From Bedellia somnulentella (lineage: Eukaryota > Arthropoda > Insecta > Lepidoptera > Bedelliidae), in contig OY755175.1 of the NCBI GenBank assembly GCA_963576735.1, forward strand, positions 18,430,401 to 18,494,400: a DNA stretch of 64,000 bases. Reading direction: 5' to 3'. The translations under genes and the position numbers were made by a program. Under the pieces are notes generated by a model. The model worked only from the letters and a program-made list of their open reading frames with translations. It was not told the DNA's origin and searched no databases. Below are positions 11,529 through 22,608 of the stretch, piece after piece. Position 1 is the first letter of the stretch. The number at the start of each line of letters is the position of its first letter.

Positions 11529-11784
11529 GCTGTGTAGTGTCGGCTTAGAATAGCACTATCCCATTTCTTCCGCTGGGTGTACGTAAGAGGCGACTAACGG
11601 TATTGGGGCTTTTTAAGGGATTTTTGGGCGATGCGGTTGGAGACCCATTAACAACAACCTTTATTTTACCATCTTTTCCCCACTCAACTTCCAAAAGTGG
11701 CTGAGGAATTTTTAATTCCTTAGCTCTGGCTACCCCTTTTAGGGATTTATAGCCGTGAGTATATGTATGTATGTATATATGTAA
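11529..11784 (+). mobile_element. SINE A alpha, full length
   Basis: It runs from GCTGTGTAGTGTCGGCTTAG to a (TATG)n tail, with the shared 3' hairpin CCCCTTTTAGGG enclosed by GGCTA/TAGCC. I could not match a TSD with confidence. Confidence 0.88.
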
Positions 11785-11807
11785 ATAATAAGGCTAAGAA
11801 TGCCGTG

Positions 11808-11985
11808 TAGTGTTAGATTGAAACAGCACTAACTCATTTCTTCCCGCGAAAATCGTGAGAAGCGCCTCTGGGTTTTGGGCTTTTGTGACTGTTTTTGGCG
11901 ATGTGACTGGAGGCCCGTCACCAATCATTTTTTACTTTAAGTGGTTGAGGCATTTTAACTTCTGAAGGTATGGTTACCGTGTTTC
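11808..11985 (+). mobile_element. SINE A, diverged, 3'-incomplete
   Basis: GCCGTGTAGTG, ACTCATTTCTTCCCGCG and GGCGATGTGACTGGAGGCCC follow SINE A order; the last 50 bp are not recognisable. Confidence 0.6.
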
Positions 11986-12175
11986 GATATTCTAAGGCCT
12001 ATACAATGATATACGATTAACAAATTTACCAATGAGTTATTATATTTTTGGGTACACCCACATATTTTTACAAACATGTTTCAGTTAGTAGAAATCTCTT
12101 AATTAAATAGTAACCATTAGCATCATTCTAAACGCTTTAGAGATCTTTCAAGGGATAATTGGGCTATGCAACTAG

Positions 12176-12408
12176 GATTTAAATCTTTTTGTTCATGAAA
12201 ACCTCATGTGGGGATTATTACTAACGATGATATATTATAATAATGATGAATAATAATTGACACGGTAGCTCAATTAGCAAGAGCGACGGGGGCGTATACC
12301 CGAGGTCGCGGGTTCGAATCCCGCCTGTTTCGAAATTTTTCTTTACTTTATTTATTCTTTACTTATTAGTAATAATCCCCACATGAGATTATCATGAACA
12401 AAAAAAAT
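12176..12408 (+). mobile_element. SINE C with both terminal arms
   Basis: This copy keeps both ends: TTTTTGTTCATGAAAACC with CATGTGGGGATTATTACTA on the left, and their inverted counterpart TTAGTAATAATCCCCACATG ending in CATGAACAAAAA on the right, about 45 bp each. One plus-strand tRNA-like cloverleaf (12259-12332) sits inside the right arm. The left cloverleaf is replaced by an AT-rich segment. No clear TSD was found. Confidence 0.8.
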
Positions 12409-12474
12409 TAAATTATGGGATAGTTAGGCGTTTTCAACATTTGCATTCTATCTGAAAAGATAGACAAGTAGCCT

Positions 12475-12690
12475 TGCGAATTAGTAAAAAAATTCGGAGG
12501 TAGGAAACGCAAACACTACTAAAACGTGTTAAAGAAATAAAGGATAGAAGAATTTCGCGCTGGCAGCCATTGACACGGTAGCTCAATTGGCAAGAGCGAC
12601 GGGGACGTATACCCGAGGTCGCGGGTTCGAATCCCGCCTGTGTCGAAATTTTTCTTTCCTTTATTTATTCTTTATTTATTATGCAAATAA
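12475..12690 (+). mobile_element. SINE C, second adjacent copy
   Basis: The central segment (GGTAGGAAACGCAAACACTA, GTGTTAAAGAAATAAAGG) is followed by GAATTTCGCGCTGGCAGCC, the tRNA-like cloverleaf at 12571-12644 and the TTTCTTTCCTTTATTTATTC arm. The outermost 3' end is missing. The left boundary is approximate; similarity to the 32928 copy begins near 12475. Confidence 0.75.
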
Positions 12691-12765
12691 GAATCCATAA
12701 TCTGGTATCTTTCATTCTTCAAGTCATCTTTTCTATTCTATCAAATGGTAAAATTATTTGATATA

Positions 12766-12905
12766 CATACATACATACATATACTCACGGCTATAAATCC
12801 CTAGAAGGGGTAGCCAGAACTAAGGAATTATAAATTCCTCTGCCGTATCGTAAAATAAAGGTTGTTGGTGATGGGTCTCCAACCGCATCACCCAAAAATC
12901 CATTA
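12766..12905 (-). mobile_element. SINE A, 5'-truncated
   Basis: Minus-strand SINE A with tail CATACATACATACATATAC, hairpin CCCTAGAAGGGG, and body as far as the GGGTCTCCAACCGCATCACC block. Confidence 0.85.
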
Positions 12906-12939
12906 TACATACATACATATTCATTATAGATATTCATAA

Positions 12940-13194
12940 ATACATACATACATACATATACTCACGGCTATAAATCCCTTAACGGGGTAGCCAGAGCTTT
13001 GGAATGAGAAATTCCTTAGCCACTTTTGGAAGTTTATTGGGGAAAAGATTGTAATACTAAATGTTTTTAGTGACGGGTCTCCAACCACATCGCCCAAAAA
13101 TCACTTAAAAAGCCCCTATACCTTAGTCGCCTCTTACGATCACCTACGGGTAGAAATGGGGTAGTGTTATTCTAAGCCGACACTACACGGCAAA
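12940..13194 (-). mobile_element. SINE A beta, full length
   Basis: A complete minus-strand copy from a CATACATACATAC tail to GCCGACACTACACGGC, with the beta-type GATCACCTACGGGTAG segment. Confidence 0.9.
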
Positions 13195-14287
13195 GATAAG
13201 ATATAGAGTACTTTTTTTAATCTAAATAAAATGAAACACAGTATTACACTCCAAATTATGATTCATTCATAACCTTTCCGAAAAAGGGTTTGTACTCAAG
13301 TATGAATTCTCAGTAAATAACAGCAAAAATCCACATCATCTATTCACGAATAATAATCCATTTTTAATTGTAACAACAAACTTATAGTTTCAACTCGAGT
13401 CGTAATCCAAAACGCAGTGCACATTACGATTGCTCGCGAGTGGCAGAATTTAAAAATGAACAACATTTAATCCGCTACAGCCGCTGCAGCACTCAGATAG
13501 CTTAAATCTTTAAAACCCACCCTGCGCCTAGTAAATTTGCAGACAGAACAATAGAGCTGTAATGCAAACACCGTCGTCGAAAAAGCGCTCGAAGCGATCG
13601 CCGATAGTGCTGAATGTTTCACGATTTCAACAAATACTGGGGCGGTGAAAATCCAAAACAATGGAATGTCGGGAAACGGAAGGGAGTGATCATTTGCGAA
13701 GTCGTCATGTTGACGAGGCCTTTCTTTAGAATTTGGCTGAAACAGCTGGTTTTCTCTCGGGCTGTGTTTGGGGAATCGCTTATTGAAATGTCAATGGTAC
13801 GTGGGTATTTCGTCTAATGAATATTAAATTTTCACTTTTAAAGCTAAATGTATTAGATTTGGTTTATCCCATATAACTAGTGGATGCGTGAATTTCGATC
13901 AAGCAGGAAATACATCGCTTGCAAAATCCCATTTCTCAAGTTTTATAAAATACATAAAAGTTGGAACCTTTTATTTTATTCATTACATTACACATTACAG
14001 TTATCAGTCAAAATTATATTCAATATTAAAATCTCGGCTAATAAATGGAAGCAAATCAAGTGTACGCACGTAAATAGGTCCAAACTAATCCCGGCGCTCT
14101 TTTCACCCAGCCAGTAAATTCGATTAACCGCCCAGTACCGAGCCGCACTCGTTGAAACGATGCCAGCGTCCATTGTAAATACATCTTACACTACAATATC
14201 GGACCTATTAGATCGGTATTCTGCGGGATCATTCGCGGTCGGACAATCGGGTTGGTTATGTTTGGAATTAGAATGCGATGAATATTC
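13195..14287. other. Unannotated sequence
   Basis: The part at 13400-13700 has moderately higher GC, and frames of 64-67 residues overlap there on opposite strands, which argues against coding. Possibly host single-copy DNA. Confidence 0.4.
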
Positions 14288-14397
14288 GGTTCACTTTTCT
14301 TCCTGATTCAATCAAACATATTTTTCATAGCTCAGTGGGTAGAACACCGCTTATCCTGCAGACGACTAGTGTTCTTATCCCGGGGGACTACACTAAT

Positions 14398-14535
14398 AAT
14401 AATAATAATAATAAAACTCTTTATTGCACATTACAAAATAAAAACAACAATTACAAAAAAGATCGGTATAAAAGCCAAAGTACAACTGGCGGTCTTATCA
14501 CTAAGAGCGATCTCTTCCAGACAACCCATTTATGT
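14398..14535 (-). mobile_element. LINE 3' end with (AAT)n tail in SINE B
   Basis: On the minus strand the piece ends in TGCAATAAAGAGTTTTATTA followed by (TTA)n, a LINE-like 3' UTR with a polyadenylation-type AATAAA. The flanking short repeat is CTAAT (14393-14397 and 14536-14540). No coding part remains, so the family is not named. Confidence 0.65.
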
Positions 14536-14566
14536 CTAATTTGTCTTTTCTAAAGACATATGTGTG

Positions 14567-14738
14567 ATTTGAATGTTTTTGTTCATGAAAACCTCATGTG
14601 GGGATTGTTACTAATAAAGAAAGGATAAATAAAGGAAAGAAAAATTTCGACATCCATCGGCGGGGAAAGAACCCGCGACCTCGGGTATATGCCCCCGTCG
14701 AAATTTTTCTTTCCTTTATTTATCATTTATTTATTAGT
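14567..14738 (-). mobile_element. SINE C in SINE B, 5'-truncated, with TSD
   Basis: Flanked by GACATATGTGTG at 14555-14566 and 14739-14750, both SINE B sequence. The 3' end (reverse complement CATGAACAAAAACATTCAAA) is on the left. The cloverleaf arm is cut at the anticodon region and joined directly to AAATTTTTCTTTCC of the other arm, giving a short near-palindrome. Confidence 0.88.
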
Positions 14739-15026
14739 GACATATGTGTGGTTAATTTATCATGGTTATTAACGGTGAGGGAAAACATCGTGAGGGAACC
14801 CACAAGGCTGAGTTGTACTTAGTCATGTGACAGTGTATTCGTATAAAACGACATGAGTTCACTGTCCAAACATAACGAGGGTACTCTGAACACCAGGTGA
14901 CAATGTCACGTGATGTTCAGAAGTGTTAGCACTTCTGCCAACCCCTTCGGGGATGTTTCAGTTTGACATTTTTTATACCAATATTTTTGGTTTCACTTTT
15001 TTCCTGATTCAATTCGAACACTTTTT

Positions 15027-15873
15027 CGAACTACGATTACTAGTAGTGTAAGGTTCTAATTATATTTTGGTTTGCAAATGTTGTTGAAATTGTGTTTTTG
15101 TAATATGTGCCATCAATTATTTGAGGGTAAACTTGTATGTTAATATTTATTTTTAAGTAGTACTGTTTTCTCAAATCATTTATAATTATATTATCATTAT
15201 TCATAGTAAAAAGACATTAGTTTGATTAATTGAAATGGATTTGTTATCAATGCAAATATTCAGTGTCTATATTATATATAAAGTTATATTCAATGATTAT
15301 ATCTTGGTATTATGTTTTGTAAAATCATTTCTATTTATTTAATGAATTTCCATAACACTATAATGCTTTAAATTTAGTAAATTAGATAAATTAGTTAAAA
15401 TTAAGTGTTTTTGTGTAGAAGGGGAAAGTTATTTACACGTGTGTATAAATACCCTGACTACACCAACTGACGTCATTCGGTTTCTGGCTTTTGAAGTGTG
15501 AACAACTTGTATTTGAGGTTATCGTGAATAGTTTGTACATAAGAAATATACAGAGTTCACTGGAAGACTAGAAGTTTTATTATAACATCCTGAAGTCTAA
15601 CAGTAGTATAGTTTACTTAACATCAGTAATTTTTCTTTACCGAAATGGAGTGAAGACGAAGGGTAAGGGATGACGTTAAGTAGCACTTGAGCGCTGTAAC
15701 TGCACTTAGTATCCAATCACAAGGATTTAGATAGGACTATTAGGACTTGAATATTTACACGCTTAATGGCAGAACAAGCTCAGGACATAATTTTAAATAA
15801 GAACTTATTAAAACTCTTGTTTTCGTAAATAAATCATTTTTAATTTTATTTATTTTTTTATTTTTATTTATTA
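15027..15873. other. AT-rich stretch, nothing recognised
   Basis: Low-complexity AT-rich DNA that becomes T/A-only just before the Helitron. No coding potential is visible. Confidence 0.5.
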
Positions 15874-16393
15874 CTAGCTTTCCGCCCACGGCTTCGCCCG
15901 CGTGGAATTCAGTTATTTTTATTTTTTATTTTCTTCGGAAAACTTACAGCCTAAATAATAATAATAATATATTAATAGCTAAACAACATGTATAACTAAA
16001 TGCCAAATAAAAGTTAAATGTGGATTAATATATATACATATATACATTCCAAAAGTGGCTGAGGAATTTATAATTCCTTAGCTCTGGTTACCCCTTCTAG
16101 GGAAATATAGCCGTGAGTATATGTATGTATATATGTATATATATAATAATAATTAAATCACAACAAATCATATATAGCGGTTTAAAGCACAACTATAAGA
16201 AAACTTCTCATTCCCACGATTTCCCTCGAAAATCATTTTTTTTTCGGGATACAAAGTACCCTATTATTTAATTTAGGCTTCTAGCTATACGTCTGCAAAA
16301 TATCAAAGTAATCGGTTCAGTAGTTACGGCGCGAAAGCGGAACAAACAAACAAACAAACAAACTCACTTTCCGATTTATAATATTAGTAAGGA
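15874..16393 (-). mobile_element. Non-autonomous Helitron
   Basis: On the minus strand the element begins with TCCTTACTAATATTATAAAT and ends with a GC-rich hairpin region (CCACG with CGTGG) followed by CTAG. It lies between A and T, as Helitrons do: the 5' TC has an A before it, and CTAG is followed by T. Internal features are a (GTTT)n run and a diverged SINE A piece at 16045-16140. No Rep/helicase is encoded. Confidence 0.85.
16045..16140 (+). mobile_element. SINE A 3' fragment inside Helitron
   Basis: TTCCAAAAGTGGCTGAGGAA through TAGCCGTGAGTATATGTATG: the last ~95 bp of SINE A, inserted into the Helitron at 15874. Confidence 0.8.
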
Positions 16394-16671
16394 TTTACAA
16401 GTTAACCTTTCTATCAACATCTTTCCTTAAGTTTCATGACGGACATATGGACTTCCAATAATCATCATTCAATTAGCGATATTTTCTACCGTCATTGCTA
16501 AGTTGTCTTTGATTGTATGTCCTTATGTATTTAATTTATAATTTTGTCTTAGAACTCCAATACCAAAAAATCAGAAAGAATATACACCAATAATTTAAAG
16601 ATCGCCGTATATGTATCGGCCTAATATCCGAATCGAATGGTATGCTTCTTTTTTTTGAGGCTTTTCTCCTA

Positions 16672-17033
16672 CATGATAGTCCAATGGGTAGAACACCCGC
16701 CCGAAAACAGAAGGGCGTGAGTTCCAATCCTGGGTCGGGCCTACACCAATTTGTCTTTTCTAAAGTCATATGTGTGGTTAATTTATCATGGTTCTTAACG
16801 GTGAGGGAAAACACCGTGAGGAAACCCACATAGCTAAATTGTACTTAGTCATGTGACAGTGTATTCGTACAAAACGGCGATAGGCCTGCCCCCTATCACG
16901 TGAGTACACTGTCCAAGCAAAACGTGGGTACCTTCTCTAGACACTAGATGGCGCTGCCATGTGAGTTAAGAAGTGTTGGTACCTCTGCCAACCCCTTCGG
17001 GGATAAACGGCGTGAACGTTTATGTTATGTTAT
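16672..17033 (+). mobile_element. SINE B, type 2, full length, with TSD
   Basis: The TSD GCTTTTCTCCTA lies at 16660-16671 and 17034-17045. The tRNA-like head has a type-2 anticodon-side arm (CGCCC...GGGCG); the 3' module contains ACTAGATGGCGC, and the end is CCCCTTCGGGG with TTATGTTATG. Confidence 0.93.
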
Positions 17034-17045
17034 GCTTTTCTCCTA

Positions 17046-17388
17046 AGGTATGAAGAGTGATTAGAAGAATAAGTACACAACCCCATTTTTTAACACTACA
17101 CAACACTCGAACAACACACGTACAATTCTCATGATAAATACTTTCTTTTCAAATAGAAGAAGCCAGTAATATCTTCCTCCACCTCAACTAAACTCATATC
17201 ATGATATCAATGAAATAGTGAATCTCAATAAAACACAATAAAAGCGTAAGAACATAAAACGATGAAAGGAACTATCACTCAGCCACGTTTAACAGCGACA
17301 TAAAAATATATTTTGTCGTAAAAATGAAAAATCCGTCAAGCGCAAGTCCGTTGAGAATGTAATTGTTCCGTATTATTATAGTTTGTAT
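17046..17388. other. Unannotated AT-rich stretch
   Basis: Nothing supportable between the two SINE B copies. Confidence 0.5.
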
Positions 17389-17398
17389 GGAATGAAGA

Positions 17399-17753
17399 CA
17401 TAAACATAAACGTTCACGCCGCATATCCCCGAAGGGGTTGGCAGAGGTACTAATACTTCTGAACATCACGTGACTTTGTCACCTGGTGTTCAGAGTACCC
17501 ACTTTTTGCATGGACAGTGTACTCACGTGATAGGGGGCAGGCCTATCGCCGTTTTGTACGAATACACTGTCACATGACTAAGTAAAACTCAGCCATGTGG
17601 GTTTCCTCACGATGTTTTCCCTCACCGTTAACAACCATGACAAATTAACCACACATATGTCTTTAGAAAAGACAAATTGGTGTAGGCCCGACCAAGGATT
17701 TGAACACTAGTCGTTTGCACGATAACCGAGTGTTCTACCCACTGGGTTATCAC
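17399..17753 (-). mobile_element. SINE B, type 1, full length, with TSD
   Basis: Minus-strand copy between GGAATGAAGA at 17389-17398 and 17754-17763, with type-1 head (GCACGATAACCGAGTG, antisense) and the CACCTGGTGTTCAGAG hairpin module. Confidence 0.92.
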
Positions 17754-17805
17754 GGAATGAAGAGTTTTGATTATATCAGGAAAATTATGTTTGTAGTAGT
17801 TTGTT

Positions 17806-18052
17806 GCCGTGTAGTGCCGGCTTAGTGTCACTACCCTTTTCTACCCACGGGTGTCGTAGGAGGCGACTAAGGGTATGGGGCTTTTGCATTGGTTTTTGGG
17901 CGATGTGGTTGGAGACCCATCACCAACAATACTTTATTTCTACCATCATATCCCCTATCCTACTTCCAAATATGGCTGGGGAGTTTCCAGCTTTGTAGCT
18001 CTGGCTACCCCTTTTAGGGGTTTATGGCCGTGAGTATATGTATGTATGTAGT
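17806..18052 (+). mobile_element. SINE A gamma, full length
   Basis: GCCGTGTAGTGCCGGCTTAG to the (TATG)n tail, with the gamma-type GGGTGTCGTAGGAGGCGAC segment and GGTTTATGGCCGTGAG end. Confidence 0.9.
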
Positions 18053-18081
18053 GGTAAATATATTCTACCAATATAATATAA

Positions 18082-18336
18082 TTGCTGTGTAGTGTCGGCT
18101 TAGAATAACACTACCCCATTTCTACCCGTGGGTGATCGTAAGAGGCGACTAAGGGTATAAGGGCTTTTCAAGTGATTTTTGGGCGATGTGGTTGGAGACC
18201 CGTCACCAAAAACATTTATTATTCCCATCTTTTCCCCACTCAACTTCCAAAAGTGGCTGAGGAATTTCTCATTCCAAAGCTCTGGCTACCCCGTTTTGGG
18301 GAATTATAGCCGTGAGTATATGTATGTATGTAAGTA
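18082..18336 (+). mobile_element. SINE A beta, full length, with TSD
   Basis: Flanked by ATAATATAA at 18073-18081 and 18337-18345. The inner hairpin here is CCCC-GTTTT-GGGG, one pair longer than in most copies. Confidence 0.9.
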
Positions 18337-18345
18337 ATAATATAA

Positions 18346-18705
18346 CGGTTTATCCGAATCATGCTTATTACCGTGGCTGTCGAAGTACAAAGGTTCTCGA
18401 GTGGCAAACACGTACCGGACACCGCAGTGTGACGTGCGCACAATCTAAGTTATGTCCCATTAAATAAAACTATTTCACCCTTTTTAAGAAATTTGAAGAG
18501 AATTTTTAAGATATTTGCTATTAAAAGCATCGTTTTAAATAATATTTATAGGCGTATTCTAAAACGGTATTTGCAATGAGTTTGTCTATCTATCATTTTA
18601 GGAATGCTTCCTGGTACGAAACGTTCGTTGTAGAGATCTTTGGGAACCTATATCTAGCAATAAACATTAGTTGTCTGAAACGATACTGATGATGAAAAAC
18701 ATAAA
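18346..18705. other. Unannotated sequence
   Basis: No repeat end or coding frame recognised. Confidence 0.45.
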
Positions 18706-18896
18706 TACATACATATACTCACGGGTATAAATCCCTAGAAGGGGTAGCCAGAGAGAGCTATGGAATTATAAATTTCTCACTTTGAACCGCATCGCCCAAA
18801 AATTCCTTGAAAGCCCAAATGCCGTTAGTCGCCTCTTACATACACCCACTGGAAACAAATGGGGTAGTGCTATTTCTAAGCCGACACTACACAGCA
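18706..18896 (-). mobile_element. SINE A, internally deleted subfamily
   Basis: A minus-strand SINE A in which the region after GATGCGGTT is joined directly to CAAAGTGAGAAATT (seen here as AATTTCTCACTTTGAACCGC). The same junction occurs in the copy at 25733, so it is inherited rather than a local deletion. Confidence 0.88.
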
Positions 18897-19152
18897 AAAT
18901 AAATGTGTGGCAAAAACTAGGTCACCCGATACTTTCGTTCACCACAAAGCCAAGAAGAACCCTGAAAGTATAAATTACGTGCAACACGTGCATAGTAACA
19001 TCACCGTCGTCTCGTTCGCATTGATTCGTCCAAACGTCTCGGGTTCGATGCCTGGCGAGTGTCCAATTCATCGACAACTGTTGGAGCGAAGCCAGAATAT
19101 CAGCTGTTGTGTGATACTCCACAATAATGTCTCGCACGTTATGGCGTGACGG

Positions 19153-19203
19153 GTTTCGGGTTCACTTGATTTCGGGTTCACTTGATTTCGGGTTCACTTG
19201 AGT
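19153..19203 (+). repeat. Tandem repeat, 16-bp unit, three copies
   Basis: The unit TTTCGGGTTCACTTGA is repeated about three times in direct orientation. The sequence around it (18897-19325) shows nothing else I can support. Confidence 0.85.
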
Positions 19204-19325
19204 TTTAGTTTATGGCTTCTGTATACTAAAAGGCTGACCAGGTTAAAGCAGGTTAGTTAAAAGTACTCATTAATCTCGACATTGATAGGCTGGTAGGAAC
19301 ACATTTCTCATGCAGGAGACATTAT

Positions 19326-19480
19326 TGAAATCGTGAGTCGGACCTACGCCATTGTGTATTTTATCAAGTGTGATTAATTTAACAACGTTGTAAATGGTGA
19401 GGGAAATATAGTGAGGAAATATACATAGTAGTTGTAATTAGTCACGATACAATGTATGTATGCGTTAAAAATGCCAACAG
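19326..19480 (+). mobile_element. SINE B, strongly diverged
   Basis: GTGAGTCGGACCTACGCCA, GTGTGATTAATTTAACAACG, GTGAGGGAAATATAGTGAGG and TAATTAGTCACGATACAATG follow SINE B order with many changes. Both ends are lost. Confidence 0.65.
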
Positions 19481-21057
19481 GCGAATGTTCTCCGTGGTTA
19501 TATACTGTAACCTTTTTATGCACATATTTCTCACTTACATTTACCACATTGTTTAATTTTCCATAGCTATGGATCTCAACAGCTAAACATAGCACTTATA
19601 GTGACAAAGATGATTTACTAGTAGCTGTTATTACAAGTAAAGTACTGCTATAAAACATAATGTATTGAAACTCTGATATATGAAGCGACACCAAGCTAAG
19701 TACAAATGCAACAAGACTTCACACCATATATCTAAGAGAGACGGGGTGGTGTAATCTCTACAAATTAAGTCGAATACCCACTCTTTAGGTTGATTTTTTT
19801 TAGCCGTGCTACTGTTACGGCAAAAAAAGAAAAAGAACTTGGTTTTGGCAGTCTATGGGTGTACCTATGCATGTGTATTTTCCGCCGTAGTATCTAAGCT
19901 ACTTAAGCGATTTATATCAGAGATTTCAGATGAATAAGCCTACAAGAATTTTATTGAAGCAGTATGTAGAATAAAATTTTCATTTCCATCCGTGAAAAAT
20001 AAATAGAATTTATACCTCTCTATTCTATTGACGGGATTAGGTTTCTAATTTTTTTTTGGACATAATATAGTATGTATAGTCGTTGGAGTGGGTTAATGAT
20101 GTTTGAATACTGTTTTGATGAATGAATCAGTGACTTATTTGATGAATATACATACATGGATTCACTCAAGTCATCAATCTCATTGGGGTAGGTAGAGACT
20201 ACCACCTTTGTTCTGCGTGAGGTTCTTGATTTTTATACAGCTATGATAATCACACATATCGCTTAAAGAATGCGGCATGAAATATTAGGGCCTCCTCAAT
20301 ACCTCACAGCTACCAACTCTCTGACCTTTCCGACTACAACATACGCCTTACCAGACAAAACACATCCCCAATACAATTAATCAACGCATGCGAAACAACG
20401 AAACACATTAGTCAGAGGCGACAAGGGTGAATATAGCGCCGCAGACAAAGCTATCTGTCCTAATTAATAGCGCGCTATTAATCACGCGATTTTCTGCTCT
20501 CCTCAAACGTTGGAGATAATGGGCTGGGGTATTAGTCATGGGCAGATGCTGAGCAGGAGTTAGGTTTGGCGGAAACTTCAGTTTGGAGAAACTATGCGCA
20601 TTTTTCATTGTGCATCTACGTTTAACTTTACAGACAGACAGAAGAGGGGAATATTTTTTATTAGAAGACTTTTCGGAATCTACCTATATAGTGTAACCGT
20701 CGGTCATGACGAAGTAAAGTCATTGTACACATAATTTGATTATTTATATTACTACAATATCGAATTAGGCTTGTCCTGTAATGGTATTGTTAATGTGGAA
20801 AAATAAATAAATAAATATTTCATTATCTTTGCAGCATGAGCATTTAAGATAAGAAGTTAAACATTCTAAGACTTATATTCGATTTCTTGTACTCATATCG
20901 TATATTATCGGAGATTTTACAAATATTTCGTTGAGCAAACATTAAATCATCTTTTATACCGTATATTTATTTATATATTATTTATCATTTCTGCTAGCAT
21001 CACGTGAAAATGTTTGCACGCTAGTTTCTCAAGTAGGGCTATTTAAGTGATTATTAT
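19481..21057. other. 1.6 kb mostly unannotated; RTE scrap near 20150
   Basis: ATACATACATGGATTCACTC followed by CATTGGGGTAGGTAGAGAC near 20147-20205 is a decayed minus-strand RTE 3' end. Elsewhere I see no supported feature. Confidence 0.4.
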
Positions 21058-21212
21058 AAAATGTTGCTGGAGACCCATCACTAACCGACACTTGTACGAT
21101 CCTGACAAACATCACTAACCATATTTTATTGTACCACCTTTTCCTTACTGAACTACCAGAAGTAACTGAAGAATTTATAATTCTAAAACTCTCTGAGTAC
21201 ATTTATGTATGT
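21058..21212 (+). mobile_element. SINE A, diverged, with a 23-bp RTE micro-insertion
   Basis: The 3' part of a SINE A is interrupted at 21087-21109 by 23 bp that match an internal piece of the RTE LINE in antisense (CTTGTACGATCCTGACAAA). CATCACTAACC is present on both sides (21076-21086 and 21110-21120). Confidence 0.75.
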
Positions 21213-21566
21213 ACCATAATTAAAAATCTTATTTTGAGACATTGAAGTACATTATCAATTAAAAGTCTCAATTTTCATACTACGTATCACACGAACTTCA
21301 ACGTGAGCCGCCGCGCCTTTGTGGTATGAGTGTGACGGTAATAGATAAAGACGGCCCATTTATATTAAAGCCTACCGTAATATTCCATAAGGTTACATAG
21401 AACCTTACATCTAAGCAAAATCATGTATGAATCGTTTGTACCGGCTGCCTTTTATACGGAGTCTCTAATCAGATTATGATTAAATAGAGAAAGTGCTCAC
21501 AAAGACAGGCATATAGTTTGTAAAGAATAAAAGGTTAAATGAATATGTAACATACATACATATACT

Positions 21567-21743
21567 GGTGTTCAGAGTACCCACGTTTTGCATAGACAGT
21601 GTACTCACGTGATAGGGGGCAGGCCTATCGCCGTGGGTACTCTGAACACCAGGTGACAAAGTCACTTGATGTTCAGAGGTATTAGTACCTCTGCCAACCC
21701 CTTCGGGAATATTCGGCGTGAACGTTTATGTTATATGTTATGT
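21567..21743 (+). mobile_element. SINE B, type 1, with 5' inversion (twin-primed)
   Basis: The first part (21567-21632) is SINE B sequence in reverse (GGTGTTCAGAGTACCCACG, CCTATCGCC). The second (21633-21743) is forward from GTGGGTACTCTGAACACC to the TTATG tail. A possible TSD TATACT lies at 21561-21566 and 21744-21749. This is the layout left by twin priming. Confidence 0.8.
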
Positions 21744-21749
21744 TATACT

Positions 21750-22608
21750 AAGAATGAGTGGTTTCATCATTAAATGCCTCTTGTATGCTGACGATCAAGT
21801 GCTACTTGCATCGTCGGCAGAAGAGTTGCAAGAGATGATGAATATTGCATGTGAGTCTTTTGTAAGAAAGGGAATGAGGGTGAATGTGGATAAGACCAAA
21901 ACGATGGTTTTTGAGAGACAGGAAGATGTGACAAAATGCGTGATTGCGATTGATGGTAAGGATGTGGAACAGGTGAAGGAGTTTGTATATCTGGGAAGTT
22001 TGTTTACAAGGGATGGAAAATGTGATGAAGATATTGAAAGAAGAGTGAAAAAGGGTAATGCGGTAAATGGAGCAATGAATAGCCTAATGACCTGTCAATC
22101 GGTGTCTGAAAAGGCCCGAATGGCTGTGCATGATGCTGTTCTTGTTCCTACGCTTATGTATGGAAGCGAATGTTGGGTGTGGCAGAAGAAGCATGAGAGC
22201 AGAGTGAATGCAGTAGAGATGAGGTCCCTCAGAAAAATTTGTAATGTTAGATTATGTGACCGAGTGAGAAATAGTGTTATTCGTGAAAAGTGTGGTGTGA
22301 AAGATGATATTGTAAGAAAGATAGAAAAAGGAATGTTGAGATGGTTTGGGCACATAGAGAGGATGGATGATAGAAAATTGGTAAAAGGGATCTATAGAGC
22401 TAGTGTGGATGGTAATGTTAGTAGAGGACGACCACGGAGAACACACTTGGACCAAATTGAGAGTGTGCTCAAAAAGGCTGGCGTCAGAAGTATGAAGAAT
22501 AAAAGAGCATGTATGAAAAGATTGATGGATGTAAACGAAGCTAGAGAGGTTTGTCAGGATCGTGCGAAGTGGCGATCAATAGTCTCTGCCTACCCCAATG
22601 GGAACTAA
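21750..22608 (+). pseudogene. RTE LINE reverse transcriptase, C-terminal part
   Basis: This is the distal half of a non-LTR retrotransposon polyprotein. It starts just before the catalytic palm motif (CLLYADDQVLLA), followed by the NVDKTKTMVF and EFVYLGSLF segments of the fingers/thumb, then a C-terminal region with RWFGHIERMDDR and SRGRPRRTH, ending in YPNGN. YADD provides two of the metal-binding aspartates. The first aspartate motif, the rest of the reverse transcriptase and the endonuclease are missing. The upstream ATG of the open frame (21718) falls in the tail of SINE B, so it is not a natural start. The frame is uninterrupted for about 285 codons. The RTE clade call rests on the short 3' UTR, the simple-repeat tail and the C-terminal motifs. 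Confidence 0.88.

Larger units (their letters stand above)
14325..14965 (+). mobile_element. SINE B, type 1, with two later insertions
   Basis: SINE B head (CATAGCTCAGTGGGTAGAAC), body and 3' end (CCAACCCCTTCGGGGATG) are present but split twice: by a LINE 3' end at 14398-14535 and by a SINE C at 14567-14738. Removing both restores a normal SINE B order. The (TTATG)n tail is lost. Confidence 0.88.

Noticed and set aside
21718..21750. Natural start codon of the RTE protein at 21718
   Set aside because: That ATG is in the tail of SINE B; RTE sequence starts only at about 21750, so the fragment has no start of its own.
22095..22355. Minus-strand frames opposite the RTE coding region
   Set aside because: They are shadows of the reverse transcriptase frame.
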